A stretch of 57,745 bases of DNA from an uncultured bacterium (GCA_902797965.1 CADBUY010000010.1:1-57745), one strand, 5' to 3'. Positions 35,251 through 45,037 are shown, counted from the first letter of the stretch. Translations and numbers: made by a program. Notes: a model not told the origin generated them from the sequence alone.

Positions 35251-36262
35251 AATTTAGATGTTTAATTTGTCTTCGCATATCTTCGGATTTTGCAGTTAAA
35301 TTTTCTCTTTGGTAAATTTGCATAGCTTTTTTATAGTTAGCTTCAGCATCTATTCTGTATGCAGGATTGTCGTAGCCTGACATTAACTGTAAAGTTTGCG
35401 CAAGAAGTACATAAGCTTCAGGTTTATTAGGGTTAATTTCTATTGCTCTTTCAAACGCTTCTTTTGAATCAATTATATGTCCTTCTTTCTGAGCTTTATA
35501 TCCCTCAAGTATGTTCATTGGATATGAAAAGCAGTTTTGTTTGTCAAAAACTCTTAACTCTAGTAAAAAATTTGTTTCTAAAGAATCTCTGTCCTCGTAC
35601 ATATCAGTAAATTTAAAGTGAGAAATGAAATACTTGGGAAATACCATATCAATTTTTTTTAATATTTCTTCCGCTTTATTTTTTTGTCCTGCAATATTAT
35701 ATATATTAGCTTCTTTTAGGAGTTTAACAGGATTATTAGGGTCAATTAGCTCAAGTATTTCTAAAATCCTTAATGCTCTTGCAAGTTCATCAATTGCAAT
35801 GTGTTCTGCTGTTTCATTTAGTAAAAATTGTATTGTTTTATATTTATTTGAGTTAAATACATTAAGTATGTAACTCTGAGCTAATTCCAACTGTCCTGAG
35901 TTAGCAAATGCCAGAAATTTGTATTTTTTATATTCAAAATTATCAGGATAGTTTTTTAACAGAATGTTGGCATCGTTAAGTGTTTCAATAAAATTTCCCA
36001 TTTCGTAATTGAGTTTAATTCTTTCAATATAGGCTTTTTCTTTTTTTACACAGTGTGTAATTATGTATGTAAAATCAGAATATGCTTCATCAAACATAAG
36101 TAATTGGTGGCAAAGCATTCCTCTTTTTAAGTATGTTTCATCAGGACGAAATCCTTCATTAGCAAGCATATTAAGTTTCTCTAAAGCTATATCAAACTTG
36201 CCATCTTTTATATATTTATCTACATACACATAATTGATAAAATTTTTAATTTTTTCTATCAT
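35231..36262 (-). CDS. TPR protein, probably cytoplasmic
   Basis: The 343-residue protein has at least six tetratricopeptide repeats (LEKLNMLANEGFRPDETYLKRGM, DEAYSDFTYIITHCVKKEKAYIERI, and SKEAFERAIEINPNKPEAYVLLAQTL near the C-terminus). No signal peptide is visible; the N-terminus is MIEKIKNFINYVYVDKYIKDG. It lies 48 bases after dnaA on the same strand and may share its transcript. TPR arrays mediate protein contacts; the partner is unknown. Confidence 0.8.
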   Translation of the reverse strand: MIEKIKNFINYVYVDKYIKDGKFDIALEKLNMLANEGFRPDETYLKRGMLCHQLLMFDEAYSDFTYIITHCVKKEKAYIERIKLNYEMGNFIETLNDANILLKNYPDNFEYKKYKFLAFANSGQLELAQSYILNVFNSNKYKTIQFLLNETAEHIAIDELARALRILEILELIDPNNPVKLLKEANIYNIAGQKNKAEEILKKIDMVFPKYFISHFKFTDMYEDRDSLETNFLLELRVFDKQNCFSYPMNILEGYKAQKEGHIIDSKEAFERAIEINPNKPEAYVLLAQTLQLMSGYDNPAYRIDAEANYKKAMQIYQRENLTAKSEDMRRQIKHLNSTLSIH

Positions 36263-36309
36263 ACTATATATTTACCATAAATTTAGCAGAAAAACGAGTA
36301 TACACAAGA

Positions 36310-37695
36310 CTAATTTACTTTTAAAGCCTGTTTGATTTCTCTTGCAGCATTAGATAATTCTTTTTGAGAATTTATTTTTGATTTTATTTGATCATGAGCG
36401 TATAGTGCTGTAGAGTGTTTCTTATTAAAAAACTCTCCTATATTTTCAAAGCTCTGATTTGTTAATTCTCTGCATAAATAAATTGACATTTGTCTTGCGG
36501 CAGCTACTTTTTGGCTTCTTGCAGTGCCTTTGATATCATTTACTTCAACATCATAGTAATTTGCTGTTATTTCAGTTATTTTGTCAAAACTGATGCTATT
36601 TTTATCTTCTCTGCACTTTAAAACTTCTTTAGCAAGGTTTAATGTTATAGGCTTGTTGTTAAATTCTGCATAAGCGCATACTTTTGTAAACGCCCCCTCA
36701 AGCTCTCTTACGTTTTTATCGAAGTTATATGCCAAATATTTAAAAGCTTCTTCTTCTGCAGTAATATCGTTATCAATTGCCAATTTTTTAACTATTTGAA
36801 GCCTTGTATCAAAATCAGGCGGAGTTAATTCTACCATCAGTCCGCTTTTAAATCTGGATGCAAGTGCTTCTGTTATTTTTGGTATATCCTCAGGAATTCT
36901 GTCAGATGTAATAACAATTTGCTTTCCTTTTTGGTACAGAGTATCAAAAGTTTGCTGCATTCTTTCCATTGTTTTTTCTTTTGATTCGATAAACTGAATG
37001 TCATCTATTAAAATTATATCTATATTTGTGTACTTTTTATTAAATTTAGACATGTTTTCAATAGAATTGTTGGTTTTTCTGCTATTCGAGATGAAATCAT
37101 TTATATAGTCATCAGTTTTAGTATATTTAACTTTAAGTTTCGGATTATTAAATATAGTATAATGCCCAATTGCTTGCATTAAATGAGTTTTTCCTAATCC
37201 TGCATTACCATATATAAATAACGGATTAAATTTACCTGATGGATTTTTTGCTACAGCTAAAGCTGCATCATGTGCAAATTTATTGTTCTCTCCAATTACA
37301 AAATTTTCAAATTTATATTTTAAATTAAGATTAGCTGAGGATTGCATATAGCTTAAATTCTCCATAGCCTGTTCTTTTAGTTGTGCTTCCGCTTCCTTTT
37401 TCTTAATTTTTTCAACTTCTTTTTTTATTTTTTTTGCAGCATTTTCATCATAAACAATATGTATTCCTGCATTTTTATCATTAGCAACCTTTTTTAAAAT
37501 ATTGTTTATTTGTTCTGAGTGATGTTTTTTTAACCAGTCTCTTGCTATGCTCTGACCTGTCACAACGGTCAATATTCCCTTGTCATAACCAGATACTTCA
37601 AGTGAATAAATCCAGGGATGTGTACTTTCAGGTAAACATCCTATCAATTCTTCTTTTACTTTCTCCCAGAAACGCTTTAATTCTATATTATCCAT
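36310..37695 (-). CDS. dnaA: Chromosomal replication initiator DnaA
   Basis: DnaA opens the replication origin. The 461-residue protein has the N-terminal domain I (FWEKVKEELIGCL), a charged linker (about 85-125), the AAA+ core with Walker A IYGNAGLGKTH and Walker B IDIILIDDIQFI, sensor region SDRIPEDIPKI, and domain IV with the DNA-binding signature in a variant form (NIGEFFNKKHSTALYAHDQI). The ATG at 37695 is chosen because the longer frame would run back through the repeat and the tRNA-Cys. No Shine-Dalgarno sequence is seen. dnaN and recF are not beside it, and no DnaA-box cluster is visible on either side. Confidence 0.97.
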   Translation of the reverse strand: MDNIELKRFWEKVKEELIGCLPESTHPWIYSLEVSGYDKGILTVVTGQSIARDWLKKHHSEQINNILKKVANDKNAGIHIVYDENAAKKIKKEVEKIKKKEAEAQLKEQAMENLSYMQSSANLNLKYKFENFVIGENNKFAHDAALAVAKNPSGKFNPLFIYGNAGLGKTHLMQAIGHYTIFNNPKLKVKYTKTDDYINDFISNSRKTNNSIENMSKFNKKYTNIDIILIDDIQFIESKEKTMERMQQTFDTLYQKGKQIVITSDRIPEDIPKITEALASRFKSGLMVELTPPDFDTRLQIVKKLAIDNDITAEEEAFKYLAYNFDKNVRELEGAFTKVCAYAEFNNKPITLNLAKEVLKCREDKNSISFDKITEITANYYDVEVNDIKGTARSQKVAAARQMSIYLCRELTNQSFENIGEFFNKKHSTALYAHDQIKSKINSQKELSNAAREIKQALKVN

Positions 37696-37735
37696 ATATT
37701 TCGATTTGTGATTTGTAAGTATTAAATAATTTAAA

Positions 37736-37770
37736 CCCCCTCCCCTCGCGGGGAGGGTTGGGGTGGGGTG
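37736..37770. repeat. C-rich palindromic repeat
   Basis: CCCCTCCCCTCGCGGGGAGG followed by GTTGGGGTGGGGTG, between dnaA and tRNA-Cys. It is the intergenic form of the repeat found in frame at 8460-8680. Confidence 0.8.
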
Positions 37771-37794
37771 TTTTATTAAAAACACCGCTAAAAA

Positions 37795-37865
37795 AGGCGA
37801 CACCCAGATTCGAACTGGGGATAAAAGCTTTGCAGGCTTCTGCCTTACCACTTGGCCATGTCGCC
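37795..37865 (-). tRNA. tRNA-Cys (GCA)
   Basis: On the reverse strand the acceptor GGCGACA/TGTCGCC, anticodon loop CTGCAAA (GCA), T-arm GTTCGAATC and discriminator T are present. CCA is not encoded, and no partial copy was found downstream. Confidence 0.95.
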
Positions 37866-38029
37866 TCACAAACTTATACTAATATAAAAAAATCAGATTT
37901 GCAAGTAAGAAATAGGCTATAAAAAATCTTCGATAGCAAAATCTTATTCCATTCAACTAAAGTTTATTTTTCTCAAAATCATCTTAATTGCCTAGTTCAT
38001 TGTTTTAAATAATATGCTAAAATAACATT

Positions 38030-39376
38030 ATGGAAGGCGTAGATCAAGTATATATAGATAATCTTAAAAGCAAGGTTCAAGATAAACTTTCCAATATTGA
38101 TTTATATCAATATAAAGGAAGTGTATCAAAATTACTGGGTTTAACCGTAGAGGTGAAATTACCGGGGTTAAAAATCGGTGATTTATGTTATATAGAAGCT
38201 GCTAACGGTGAACGTAAGCCGGCGGAAGTTGCGGCATTTAAAGGTGATGCGGCCCAATTACTATTATTGTATGATGGAGCAGGAATAGGGCAGGGAAGTT
38301 TGGTAACTTCAACTGGTAATCCCATTATTATTCCTGTTGGTGATTTTTTGTTAGGCAGATTAATAAACCCTTTGGGAGAGCCTATTGATGGGAAACCCTT
38401 AGATATATCCAATGCAACTTGGCGTCCGGCAGATGGTCCGCCCCCAGGGCCTTTTGAAAGACCTATTATTACAGAAATGTTTTCAACAGGTGTAAGGGCA
38501 ATTGATTCATGCTTAACGTTTGGCTGCGGTCAGCGTATGGGTTTATTTGCCGGTTCAGGTGTCGGTAAAAGTACTTTATTAGGTATGATTGCGCGAAACT
38601 CTGATGCTGATGTAAACGTAGTCGCACTAATCGGTGAACGTGGTAGAGAGGTAAAAGAATTTGTTGAGGATGCTCTTGGACCTGAGGGTATGAAAAAATC
38701 TGTATTGGTCTGTTCTACAGGTGACCAACCTCCATTAATCAGACAAAAGTGCTTATTAACCGCAACAGCTGTTTGTGAGTATTTTAGAGATCAGGGTAAA
38801 AAAGTGTTCCTTATGACTGATACGGTTACTCGTTGTGCGATGGCAGGACGTGAAGTTGGTCTGTCATTAGGAGAACCTCCTACAATGAAAGGTTATCCGC
38901 CGTCAATATTTTCTTGGCTTCAAAAGGTGCTTGAAAGAGCAGGTAACAGTCCAAAAGGTTCAATTACGGCATTTTATACCGTACTTATGGAAGGTGATGA
39001 TATTAATGACCCAATTGTTGATACTGTTCGTGGTATTACAGATGGTCACATTTTCCTATCAAGAAAAGTTGCTGAAGCAAACCATTATCCGGCAATTGAT
39101 GTTCTTGGTAGTATTTCTCGTTTGATGTCCGCTATTGCTTCAAAAGAGCATAAAGAAGCAGCTGCAAAGATGCGTACTTTAATGTCACTTTACAGAGAAA
39201 ATAAGGACTTGATTGACGTAGGTATGTATCAGGCAGGTTCAAACCCAAGACTTGATGTAGCAATTGAGATGATGCCAAAAATTAACGCGTTTTTGCAACA
39301 AAGAACTACTGATAGTGTTAGTATGCAAAATACTATTGATACTCTTATAAATATGATGTCCGGTGTTAATATTTAG
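38030..39376 (+). CDS. fliI: FliI/SctN-family export ATPase
   Basis: This family forms the hexameric ATPase at the base of flagellar and virulence type III export systems. The 448-residue protein has the beta-barrel N-domain, Walker A AGSGVGKS (residues 174-181), the ERGREVKEF region, Walker B-type VFLMTDTVTRCAMAGREV, and the family-specific stretch KGSITAFYTVLMEGDDINDPI and GHIFLSRKVAEANHYPAIDVL. With two flagellins in the window the flagellar role (FliI) is likeliest, but sequence alone does not rule out SctN. An extended -10 (TGCTAAAAT, ending six bases before the ATG) and no Shine-Dalgarno sequence predict a leaderless mRNA. No other export gene flanks it. Confidence 0.88.
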   Translation: MEGVDQVYIDNLKSKVQDKLSNIDLYQYKGSVSKLLGLTVEVKLPGLKIGDLCYIEAANGERKPAEVAAFKGDAAQLLLLYDGAGIGQGSLVTSTGNPIIIPVGDFLLGRLINPLGEPIDGKPLDISNATWRPADGPPPGPFERPIITEMFSTGVRAIDSCLTFGCGQRMGLFAGSGVGKSTLLGMIARNSDADVNVVALIGERGREVKEFVEDALGPEGMKKSVLVCSTGDQPPLIRQKCLLTATAVCEYFRDQGKKVFLMTDTVTRCAMAGREVGLSLGEPPTMKGYPPSIFSWLQKVLERAGNSPKGSITAFYTVLMEGDDINDPIVDTVRGITDGHIFLSRKVAEANHYPAIDVLGSISRLMSAIASKEHKEAAAKMRTLMSLYRENKDLIDVGMYQAGSNPRLDVAIEMMPKINAFLQQRTTDSVSMQNTIDTLINMMSGVNI

Positions 39377-39378
39377 TT

Positions 39379-42300
39379 CTACTTTGCAATTAAACTAAGT
39401 TTTTTGCCTTCTTCTGCAACTTGTTTGTTTTGGTAAGGATTTGAAACAATGTTATATTGCTTGTTAATTTGTTTCCCTTTAAACGGAATAAATTTTCTAA
39501 GAACCATTACGCCATTTTTAGCTGTTAAACCGTCCATTATAATTTTCTTGCCATCTTTTCTAACGATACCGAGTTTATCTCCAATATTTTGAACTACATA
39601 CTGAACTTTATCTCTTGCATCAGCGTTCATAAATAGAGTTCCTACAGGAATTGTTATACCTGCACCAAGTAGAAGCGCATCTATTGAGGATTTCTCTTGA
39701 ATTGGAACATAAGGATTGTCAATTGATGCCTCATCTATATTATTATCTCTAAAGAATTTTATGCGGTTATTTTTATCACTTAAATTAATGCCAGTTTTTT
39801 TGCTTAATTTCTCAAAATAGTTAACTCTGCTGTTGTGATCTATTCCACCGGCATTAAATACAGATATTGCCATATCGCCGTCAGAACCATGAACTAAGAA
39901 TGCTACTTTTGCAATTTTATTAAGCAAAACTTCTTTTTCTTTTTGCAAATCTTTATATATTTTACTGTCTTTAGGCAAACCGTTTTCATCACTGCATAAT
40001 GCATTTATTTGTGCAACTCTTTCTTTTAATTGGTTTCTGTCCATGCCGTCAGTTTGAACATCCATTGTATATGGTGTTCCGTTTTGTAAGACTTTTAATC
40101 TTGCTTTATTTTGCATTGCATCAAGAGTCTTTGTCTGGTACGCTTTTTTAATTTGACCTATTCTGCTGTCTTTGTCGTTTAAAGCTGACCACATTGAAGG
40201 CATTCTGTTTTGCAGCCAAATATTCTTGCTTTTCTCTTCCGAACCGGTGTCACCTAATTCATCACCTGTGTATAATGTAGGGATACCGCAAAGCGCTCCG
40301 AGGAATGACAGAATCATTGCGTGCTTTTGTACTGCCGGTTCTGTTGCTGATTTATAAACTGTATCAATTATTTCTTCTCTGTTTGAGATTTTTCTACCAG
40401 ATTTGAATTCAGCCTGATTTATGGCTTCTTCCATTGCAATTCTGAAATCTCTTGCTCCGTAGCCATTTTTCTTTCTTGAAATAACAGGGTCTTCAAACAT
40501 TTTTAAGCCGTCCATGTTTTGGCTTATTTTTTCTCTGTTATATGTTTTTATAAAATCTTTTAATGCGTTATTTATCGTATCGGCATTTTTAGTATCTTTG
40601 GCAGCATCTTTAATCATATTAGCAAGCTGAACTGTGTATACGCTGTATTCCATAGCGTTATCAGTATTCCCTAAAATATTATTTAATGCTTTCATGTTGT
40701 TGTCGCCAAATGATTTTGGCATTGTATAATCAAAATCACCTTTGACTGTATAATTTTTGTAATCTAATTTATTAGCATTATCTATGATAGCTTTTATTTC
40801 GCTTTCAGATATATCTGCACCATTTTTAGCAGCAATTCTTGCTACTTCTTTTACTGCGTTTTCAATACTTGATATTTCCGGGATATTAATTTTTGTGATC
40901 TTTTCTGAATTTTTATCGTTAAGATAATTCCCATTTGCTAAGTCAATAAGAGCTTGTCTTACAAGAGCTAAATCTTCCTGTGGAATTTTGCTGTTTTTAA
41001 AATCTTCATCAATACAGCTGATTAAAAGTTTTGATTGAGCAACAGCTCTTGAGCTTACAGTTCTGAAGTAATCCAAGTTATCAATGTTTAATTTTAATTC
41101 AAGTGGAATGTCTTTTTCATTTTTAACACCCGAAAGAACTTTCATCACATCAATTCTTTGAGGACGGTTGCTTTCTATATCGTCGCCTCGATAGTATAAA
41201 GTAGAATGATATAATTCCATATCAACGGCTAAACCATGAATAGTTCTCATCTTATCGTGGTTGCCCATAAATGTATATAGGTTTCTGAGATAATCTGCAC
41301 TTCTTGTATTTATTAACAAATCATATTTATGTTTGAATGCGTCATGCGTATCTGTAAAGTTTTTACCTGTTTCAAAATCTCTTGAGAAGTTTGTTAATAA
41401 TTCGGTAAAGAAGTATGCATAAGCGGCTTCTGATGTAATACCTGTTTCATTAAAGAATTTTGTCATTGCATCAGGTTCGCCGTTGTATTTAACATTGTTA
41501 ATGTTAGTCCATCCGTTGTATGGGCAAGATTCAGGACCGCCAAATGTATCTCTCATTACGTCAGCTACGTCAGTCATTTCTGCTACTATATATGAATATG
41601 GATTTACAGATTTAACTCCCTGAACGTATTTGCTCCAGAATTTTATTAATTGTGTCCAAGTATCGTCAAAGTCATTTACTCTGTTTCTTACAGAGTCTAT
41701 ATCAACAAGGTCTTTTGCAGCGTCTAAACGGTAGTTTAAACCTAATCCTGACATATCAACAAGTGCTTCTGCAATTCTGAATGTATCTGTATCTGTACCT
41801 TTAATTCTTTCTGATACGGATTTTGCAACTGCTGTTATATCATCATTGGATAATTTATGTAAGCCCTGAAGAATTTTCTTTTGTAAAATTTCAGCTTCTT
41901 CTGTCGGATTACTTGCATTTATTCCCAGAGCTTTTAGTGTTGTTGCATTTCTGATTTCAGAATAGTTGTATGTTAATTCGCCGTTTGGTAAAACTTTATA
42001 TTTAAGTGTTTCACCTGCAAGTGATTTTAACATTGCATATTTTGCAATATCACGACCAATTAAATCAATTACATATTCTCCGTATTCGGTATAGTTTCCG
42101 TTTGAATCTACTAGTTTTTCATTAGAAGTTTCGTTAACTTTTCTGATTACAGATTGTGCAAATTCATTTAATTCTTTATTAAAGATTTCATTTGTTTTTG
42201 TGTAAACCTTGTTGTATGGTTCAACAAGATGCGGGTTGTTTTTCTTCATTAAATCAAATCTGTTAATACCGATTGTGTCTTCTGTCGTTGCACGATTTGA

Positions 42301-44250
42301 GAAATATGAAGTTGATAAAACACCTGTTGTATTTTCACCGAATTCAAGAGAATCCAACGGCAATTTCATTAGAGATTTAACTGTTGTATCATCTTTATTA
42401 AGCTTGCCTTTTGGTGCTAAGTTATATCTGCCGTTAAGAATATTATCCAAACGCTCCGGAGTAATTCTTAATTCTTCAGGTAATTTGCCTTCGTCAATAA
42501 GTTTGTTAATTTTTTCTGCGGTTTTAGCATCACCTATTGTTTGTGCCGTATACATTGTGTGAGCAGTTTTTGTTCTGTCAGCCCAGTATGTACCTACTTG
42601 TACTGCCATATCCTGAACTTCCATTGAACCTCTGACTCTGCGGTCTTTTTCGTATTGTCTTTGCGTGTTATCGGCAATAGATTGATGTAATTTTTCATCA
42701 TAACCTGAGATGCCATAATTCATTTTAACCATATCTGTATTAGCATCCCAAGCAACATATCCGCCTTCTGTTTTTTTATCAAGCTTGAAGTTCTGGAACT
42801 GAGCAGTCATTATTGTTCCGTCAGGTGTGTCAAGTTTTATGTTTTTCTTTTCGTTTTTGTTTAAGTCGTTTATGATATCAATTCGTTTGTCATATTCATT
42901 TGGATTTATTTGGAATATGTAACTGATTACTGTATCATCATGCGTATTTATATCTAAATTTTTACCTGCCTTTAGGTCTTTATAAATCTGAATAGGCTTA
43001 TCTAATTTTGATAATTGTTCATTGCTTACCTGAGAAGCATCATAAATCTGGTAGTATGTTTCTTTGTTTGATTTATATTCGTTATTTCTTACTTTTTTGT
43101 ATTGACCATCAGATTGTAGTTCATAGTTATATGGTGCATTTACTATTCTATGTCTTAAATTTTTCTTATTTTCAGGAATTACACCAAATCCCAAAGGCGA
43201 GTCTTTTAATGAATCCATCCTAAACCAGTAGTATGATTGAGCATCTTCACCCCATCTCATATTGTATTGGATGTGTATACCTTCTATACCTTCAGATGTT
43301 AGTGTTGCATCAAATACATGTGAGATACCGTTTTTAAATTCATTAACCATTAATGAGTTGTAGTTCTCTGTATTTCCCATATTTGGAGCAATTTGCATGT
43401 TGTTTTTGTTCCAGTACCCATGAGAACTTCTGTCATCACCGTTTGCAATTGGAGTTGTAAATAACATTTTAAATCCGTTTTGTTTAAGGTACGGAATAAG
43501 CTGCTCCAGACCTGCCATGCTGCCGCCATACATGTTAGAGAATGTTTTTACAACACCTTCCATTTTCTTTTGATATTCTGTGTCTTCCCAAATTTCGCCT
43601 GTATTTTCTTCGTAGAAACCTCTGTATTTTACACCGGGTTTATAAGTATCAGGCATTGCAAGATAACCTGTTCCCTGAACCATAGGTTTTGTACCGTTTT
43701 GTTTTACCAGAGTGTATTTATAGTTTGATATCGGGTCTCTATCAAAATCATCTGTTTTATCGTACCACTTTTTAATGATAATAGGCTTGCCGTTTTCGTC
43801 TACTAATGGATTGCCATTTTTATCTATAGCCTGAACGCTGGTTTCACCTTTATTTTCGTCTAAACAAAAACGGAACTCATATTCACCATTAGAACCGGGG
43901 CGCATTTTAACGCCTGTGTCGGGACCTTCCCAAATAATGTTATCATTTTTATCTTTTCTTACTACTTTATACGCAAATGCTTCATCTTTATCAAGATTTG
44001 TTTTTTGCTGCAAGTTTACTTCTGTACCGTCTTTTTCGATTGGTATTGTTGCAACCGGTTTGTCATCAATAATTTTGTAGTTAAATTTATCGGTTTTAAC
44101 TACTCTGAAAATCTGAACCTCGCATTTTTCATTATCGTAGTCATACGGATAATTAAATCTCATTATAGTTTCACCAACATTATTTTTAATATGTTGATAG
44201 CCTTTAAAGCCCGTATTTGATGATATCCCATTAATCTTATTTATAAACAC
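39379..44250 (-). CDS. Very large GH13-like (alpha-amylase superfamily) protein
   Basis: The 1623-residue protein has GH13 landmarks: an early YLKQNGFKMLFTTPI and SSHGYW strand-loop, LNYRLDAAKD with the nucleophile-type D843, IVAEMTD with acid-type E891, FMGNHDKMR with D999, and GIPTLYTGDELGDTG further on. It is two to three times longer than usual, with long insertions between these sites and an N-terminal beta-rich region of about 250 residues. No signal peptide; the N-terminus reads MFINKINGISSNTGFKG. The start is GTG with GAAGGAG nine bases upstream. The promoter has an HLR1-like repeat and the TCTTTATATATATAG box. Substrate is probably an alpha-glucan, unproven. It converges on the FliI/SctN gene with a two-base gap. 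Confidence 0.8.
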   Translation of the reverse strand: MFINKINGISSNTGFKGYQHIKNNVGETIMRFNYPYDYDNEKCEVQIFRVVKTDKFNYKIIDDKPVATIPIEKDGTEVNLQQKTNLDKDEAFAYKVVRKDKNDNIIWEGPDTGVKMRPGSNGEYEFRFCLDENKGETSVQAIDKNGNPLVDENGKPIIIKKWYDKTDDFDRDPISNYKYTLVKQNGTKPMVQGTGYLAMPDTYKPGVKYRGFYEENTGEIWEDTEYQKKMEGVVKTFSNMYGGSMAGLEQLIPYLKQNGFKMLFTTPIANGDDRSSHGYWNKNNMQIAPNMGNTENYNSLMVNEFKNGISHVFDATLTSEGIEGIHIQYNMRWGEDAQSYYWFRMDSLKDSPLGFGVIPENKKNLRHRIVNAPYNYELQSDGQYKKVRNNEYKSNKETYYQIYDASQVSNEQLSKLDKPIQIYKDLKAGKNLDINTHDDTVISYIFQINPNEYDKRIDIINDLNKNEKKNIKLDTPDGTIMTAQFQNFKLDKKTEGGYVAWDANTDMVKMNYGISGYDEKLHQSIADNTQRQYEKDRRVRGSMEVQDMAVQVGTYWADRTKTAHTMYTAQTIGDAKTAEKINKLIDEGKLPEELRITPERLDNILNGRYNLAPKGKLNKDDTTVKSLMKLPLDSLEFGENTTGVLSTSYFSNRATTEDTIGINRFDLMKKNNPHLVEPYNKVYTKTNEIFNKELNEFAQSVIRKVNETSNEKLVDSNGNYTEYGEYVIDLIGRDIAKYAMLKSLAGETLKYKVLPNGELTYNYSEIRNATTLKALGINASNPTEEAEILQKKILQGLHKLSNDDITAVAKSVSERIKGTDTDTFRIAEALVDMSGLGLNYRLDAAKDLVDIDSVRNRVNDFDDTWTQLIKFWSKYVQGVKSVNPYSYIVAEMTDVADVMRDTFGGPESCPYNGWTNINNVKYNGEPDAMTKFFNETGITSEAAYAYFFTELLTNFSRDFETGKNFTDTHDAFKHKYDLLINTRSADYLRNLYTFMGNHDKMRTIHGLAVDMELYHSTLYYRGDDIESNRPQRIDVMKVLSGVKNEKDIPLELKLNIDNLDYFRTVSSRAVAQSKLLISCIDEDFKNSKIPQEDLALVRQALIDLANGNYLNDKNSEKITKINIPEISSIENAVKEVARIAAKNGADISESEIKAIIDNANKLDYKNYTVKGDFDYTMPKSFGDNNMKALNNILGNTDNAMEYSVYTVQLANMIKDAAKDTKNADTINNALKDFIKTYNREKISQNMDGLKMFEDPVISRKKNGYGARDFRIAMEEAINQAEFKSGRKISNREEIIDTVYKSATEPAVQKHAMILSFLGALCGIPTLYTGDELGDTGSEEKSKNIWLQNRMPSMWSALNDKDSRIGQIKKAYQTKTLDAMQNKARLKVLQNGTPYTMDVQTDGMDRNQLKERVAQINALCSDENGLPKDSKIYKDLQKEKEVLLNKIAKVAFLVHGSDGDMAISVFNAGGIDHNSRVNYFEKLSKKTGINLSDKNNRIKFFRDNNIDEASIDNPYVPIQEKSSIDALLLGAGITIPVGTLFMNADARDKVQYVVQNIGDKLGIVRKDGKKIIMDGLTAKNGVMVLRKFIPFKGKQINKQYNIVSNPYQNKQVAEEGKKLSLIAK

Positions 44251-44265
44251 CTGCAGGTACTCCTT

Positions 44266-44336
44266 CTATATATATAAAGATTACAAAATAAAAATTTTTG
44301 CCTAGATTTTGACATGTGTAACAAAATTTTTACAAA
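44266..44336 (-). promoter_or_regulatory. Composite promoter of the GH13-like gene
   Basis: In gene orientation TTTGTAAAAATTTTGTTAC (44318-44336; HLR1-like halves with one extra base of spacing) is followed after 37 bases by TCTTTATATATATAG (44266-44280), 15 bases before the GTG. Confidence 0.5.
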
Positions 44337-44426
44337 AATTAATATTGTACTCAACACACATATCTATAAGATTTTGCATACATAATACTAAGTCAAAAAT
44401 ACATTAGAATCAAGTCTTATGTAGTT

Positions 44427-44530
44427 TGCTCGCTCCTCGCTCGAACCTGACAAAGCTCCGCTTTGTGGAGGTTCTCATCCTTCCATAAAAAAACTCCCTT
44501 TCGGGAGCTTTAAAATCTGGGACGGAAGGA
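44427..44530. repeat. Direct repeat A: downstream flank and 3' end of tRNA-Gln
   Basis: These 104 bases repeat 44874-44978 with a single one-base gap. They include a hairpin, the tRNA terminator and the last 13 bases of tRNA-Gln (44518-44530). Between the copies (44531-44873) lie a second repeated segment (GGCAATTCCGAG...), the C-rich repeat at 44738-44812, and no gene. Confidence 0.92.
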
Positions 44531-44737
44531 TTTTCTTGAGTCGCTCGCTTTAAACGGCAATTCCGAGTTTTGCCTCAATGGTTTATAACCATTGCAAAAT
44601 AACAGTCGGTTTGAGAAGAAAGAACAGCGGATTTAATAATTTTTGTAGACATTATCTACTAACTACCGACAGAGAGGTAAGTGTAAATGCAATGTAGGGT
44701 GCATCGTTTGATGCACCTTTAAATTTATGATTAACCC

Positions 44738-44812
44738 TCACCCGAAATTCTAATCATCGAACTCCCGTTCTCTGATTGAATTTCTGCCCTCTCCCGCAGG
44801 AGAGGGAATGTG
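44738..44812. repeat. Dispersed C-rich palindromic repeat
   Basis: CCCTCACCCGA and then CCCTCTCCC-GC-AGGAGAGGG, the same layout as 65-153. Confidence 0.75.
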
Positions 44813-44873
44813 TAGGCAATTCCGAGTTTTGTCTCAATGGTTTATAACCATTTTCGCAAAACTCTCCAGCCTC

Positions 44874-44978
44874 TGCTCGCTCCTCGCTCGAACCTGACAA
44901 AGCTCCGCTTTGTGGAGGTTCTCATCCTTCCATAAAAAAAACTCCCTTTCGGGAGCTTTAAAATCTGGGACGGAAGGA
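44874..44978. repeat. Direct repeat B, reaching into tRNA-Gln
   Basis: The second copy of 44427-44530, in its original place at the tRNA 3' end. The duplication boundary inside the T-arm side of the acceptor stem is typical of integration at tRNA genes. Confidence 0.92.
44934..44959 (-). terminator. tRNA-Gln terminator
   Basis: On the reverse strand AGCTCCC, loop GAAA, GGGAGT and eight or so T residues follow the tRNA by six bases. Confidence 0.9.
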
Positions 44979-45037
44979 CTCGAACCTCCGAGATGGCTGG
45001 ACCAAAACCAGCTGCCTTACCACTTGGCGACGTCCCA
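44965..45037 (-). tRNA. tRNA-Gln (TTG)
   Basis: On the reverse strand the acceptor TGGGACG/CGTCCCA, D-arm with AAGTGGTAAGGC, anticodon loop TTTTGGT (TTG), T-arm GTTCGAGTC and discriminator G are present. CCA is not encoded. Confidence 0.95.

Noticed and set aside
37696..37869. N-terminal extension of DnaA
   Set aside because: The frame passes through the C-rich repeat and the tRNA-Cys gene; the family N-terminus begins at the ATG at 37695.
37696..38030. Replication origin beside dnaA
   Set aside because: No cluster of DnaA boxes (TTATCCACA) is visible on either side of dnaA, and dnaN is absent. The single box-like TTGTGGATAA at 27010 is isolated and overlaps a start codon.
44250..44284. CRISPR or other array in the AT repeats
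   Set aside because: The TATATA boxes are single promoter parts with no repeat-spacer pattern; no CRISPR array was seen anywhere in the window.
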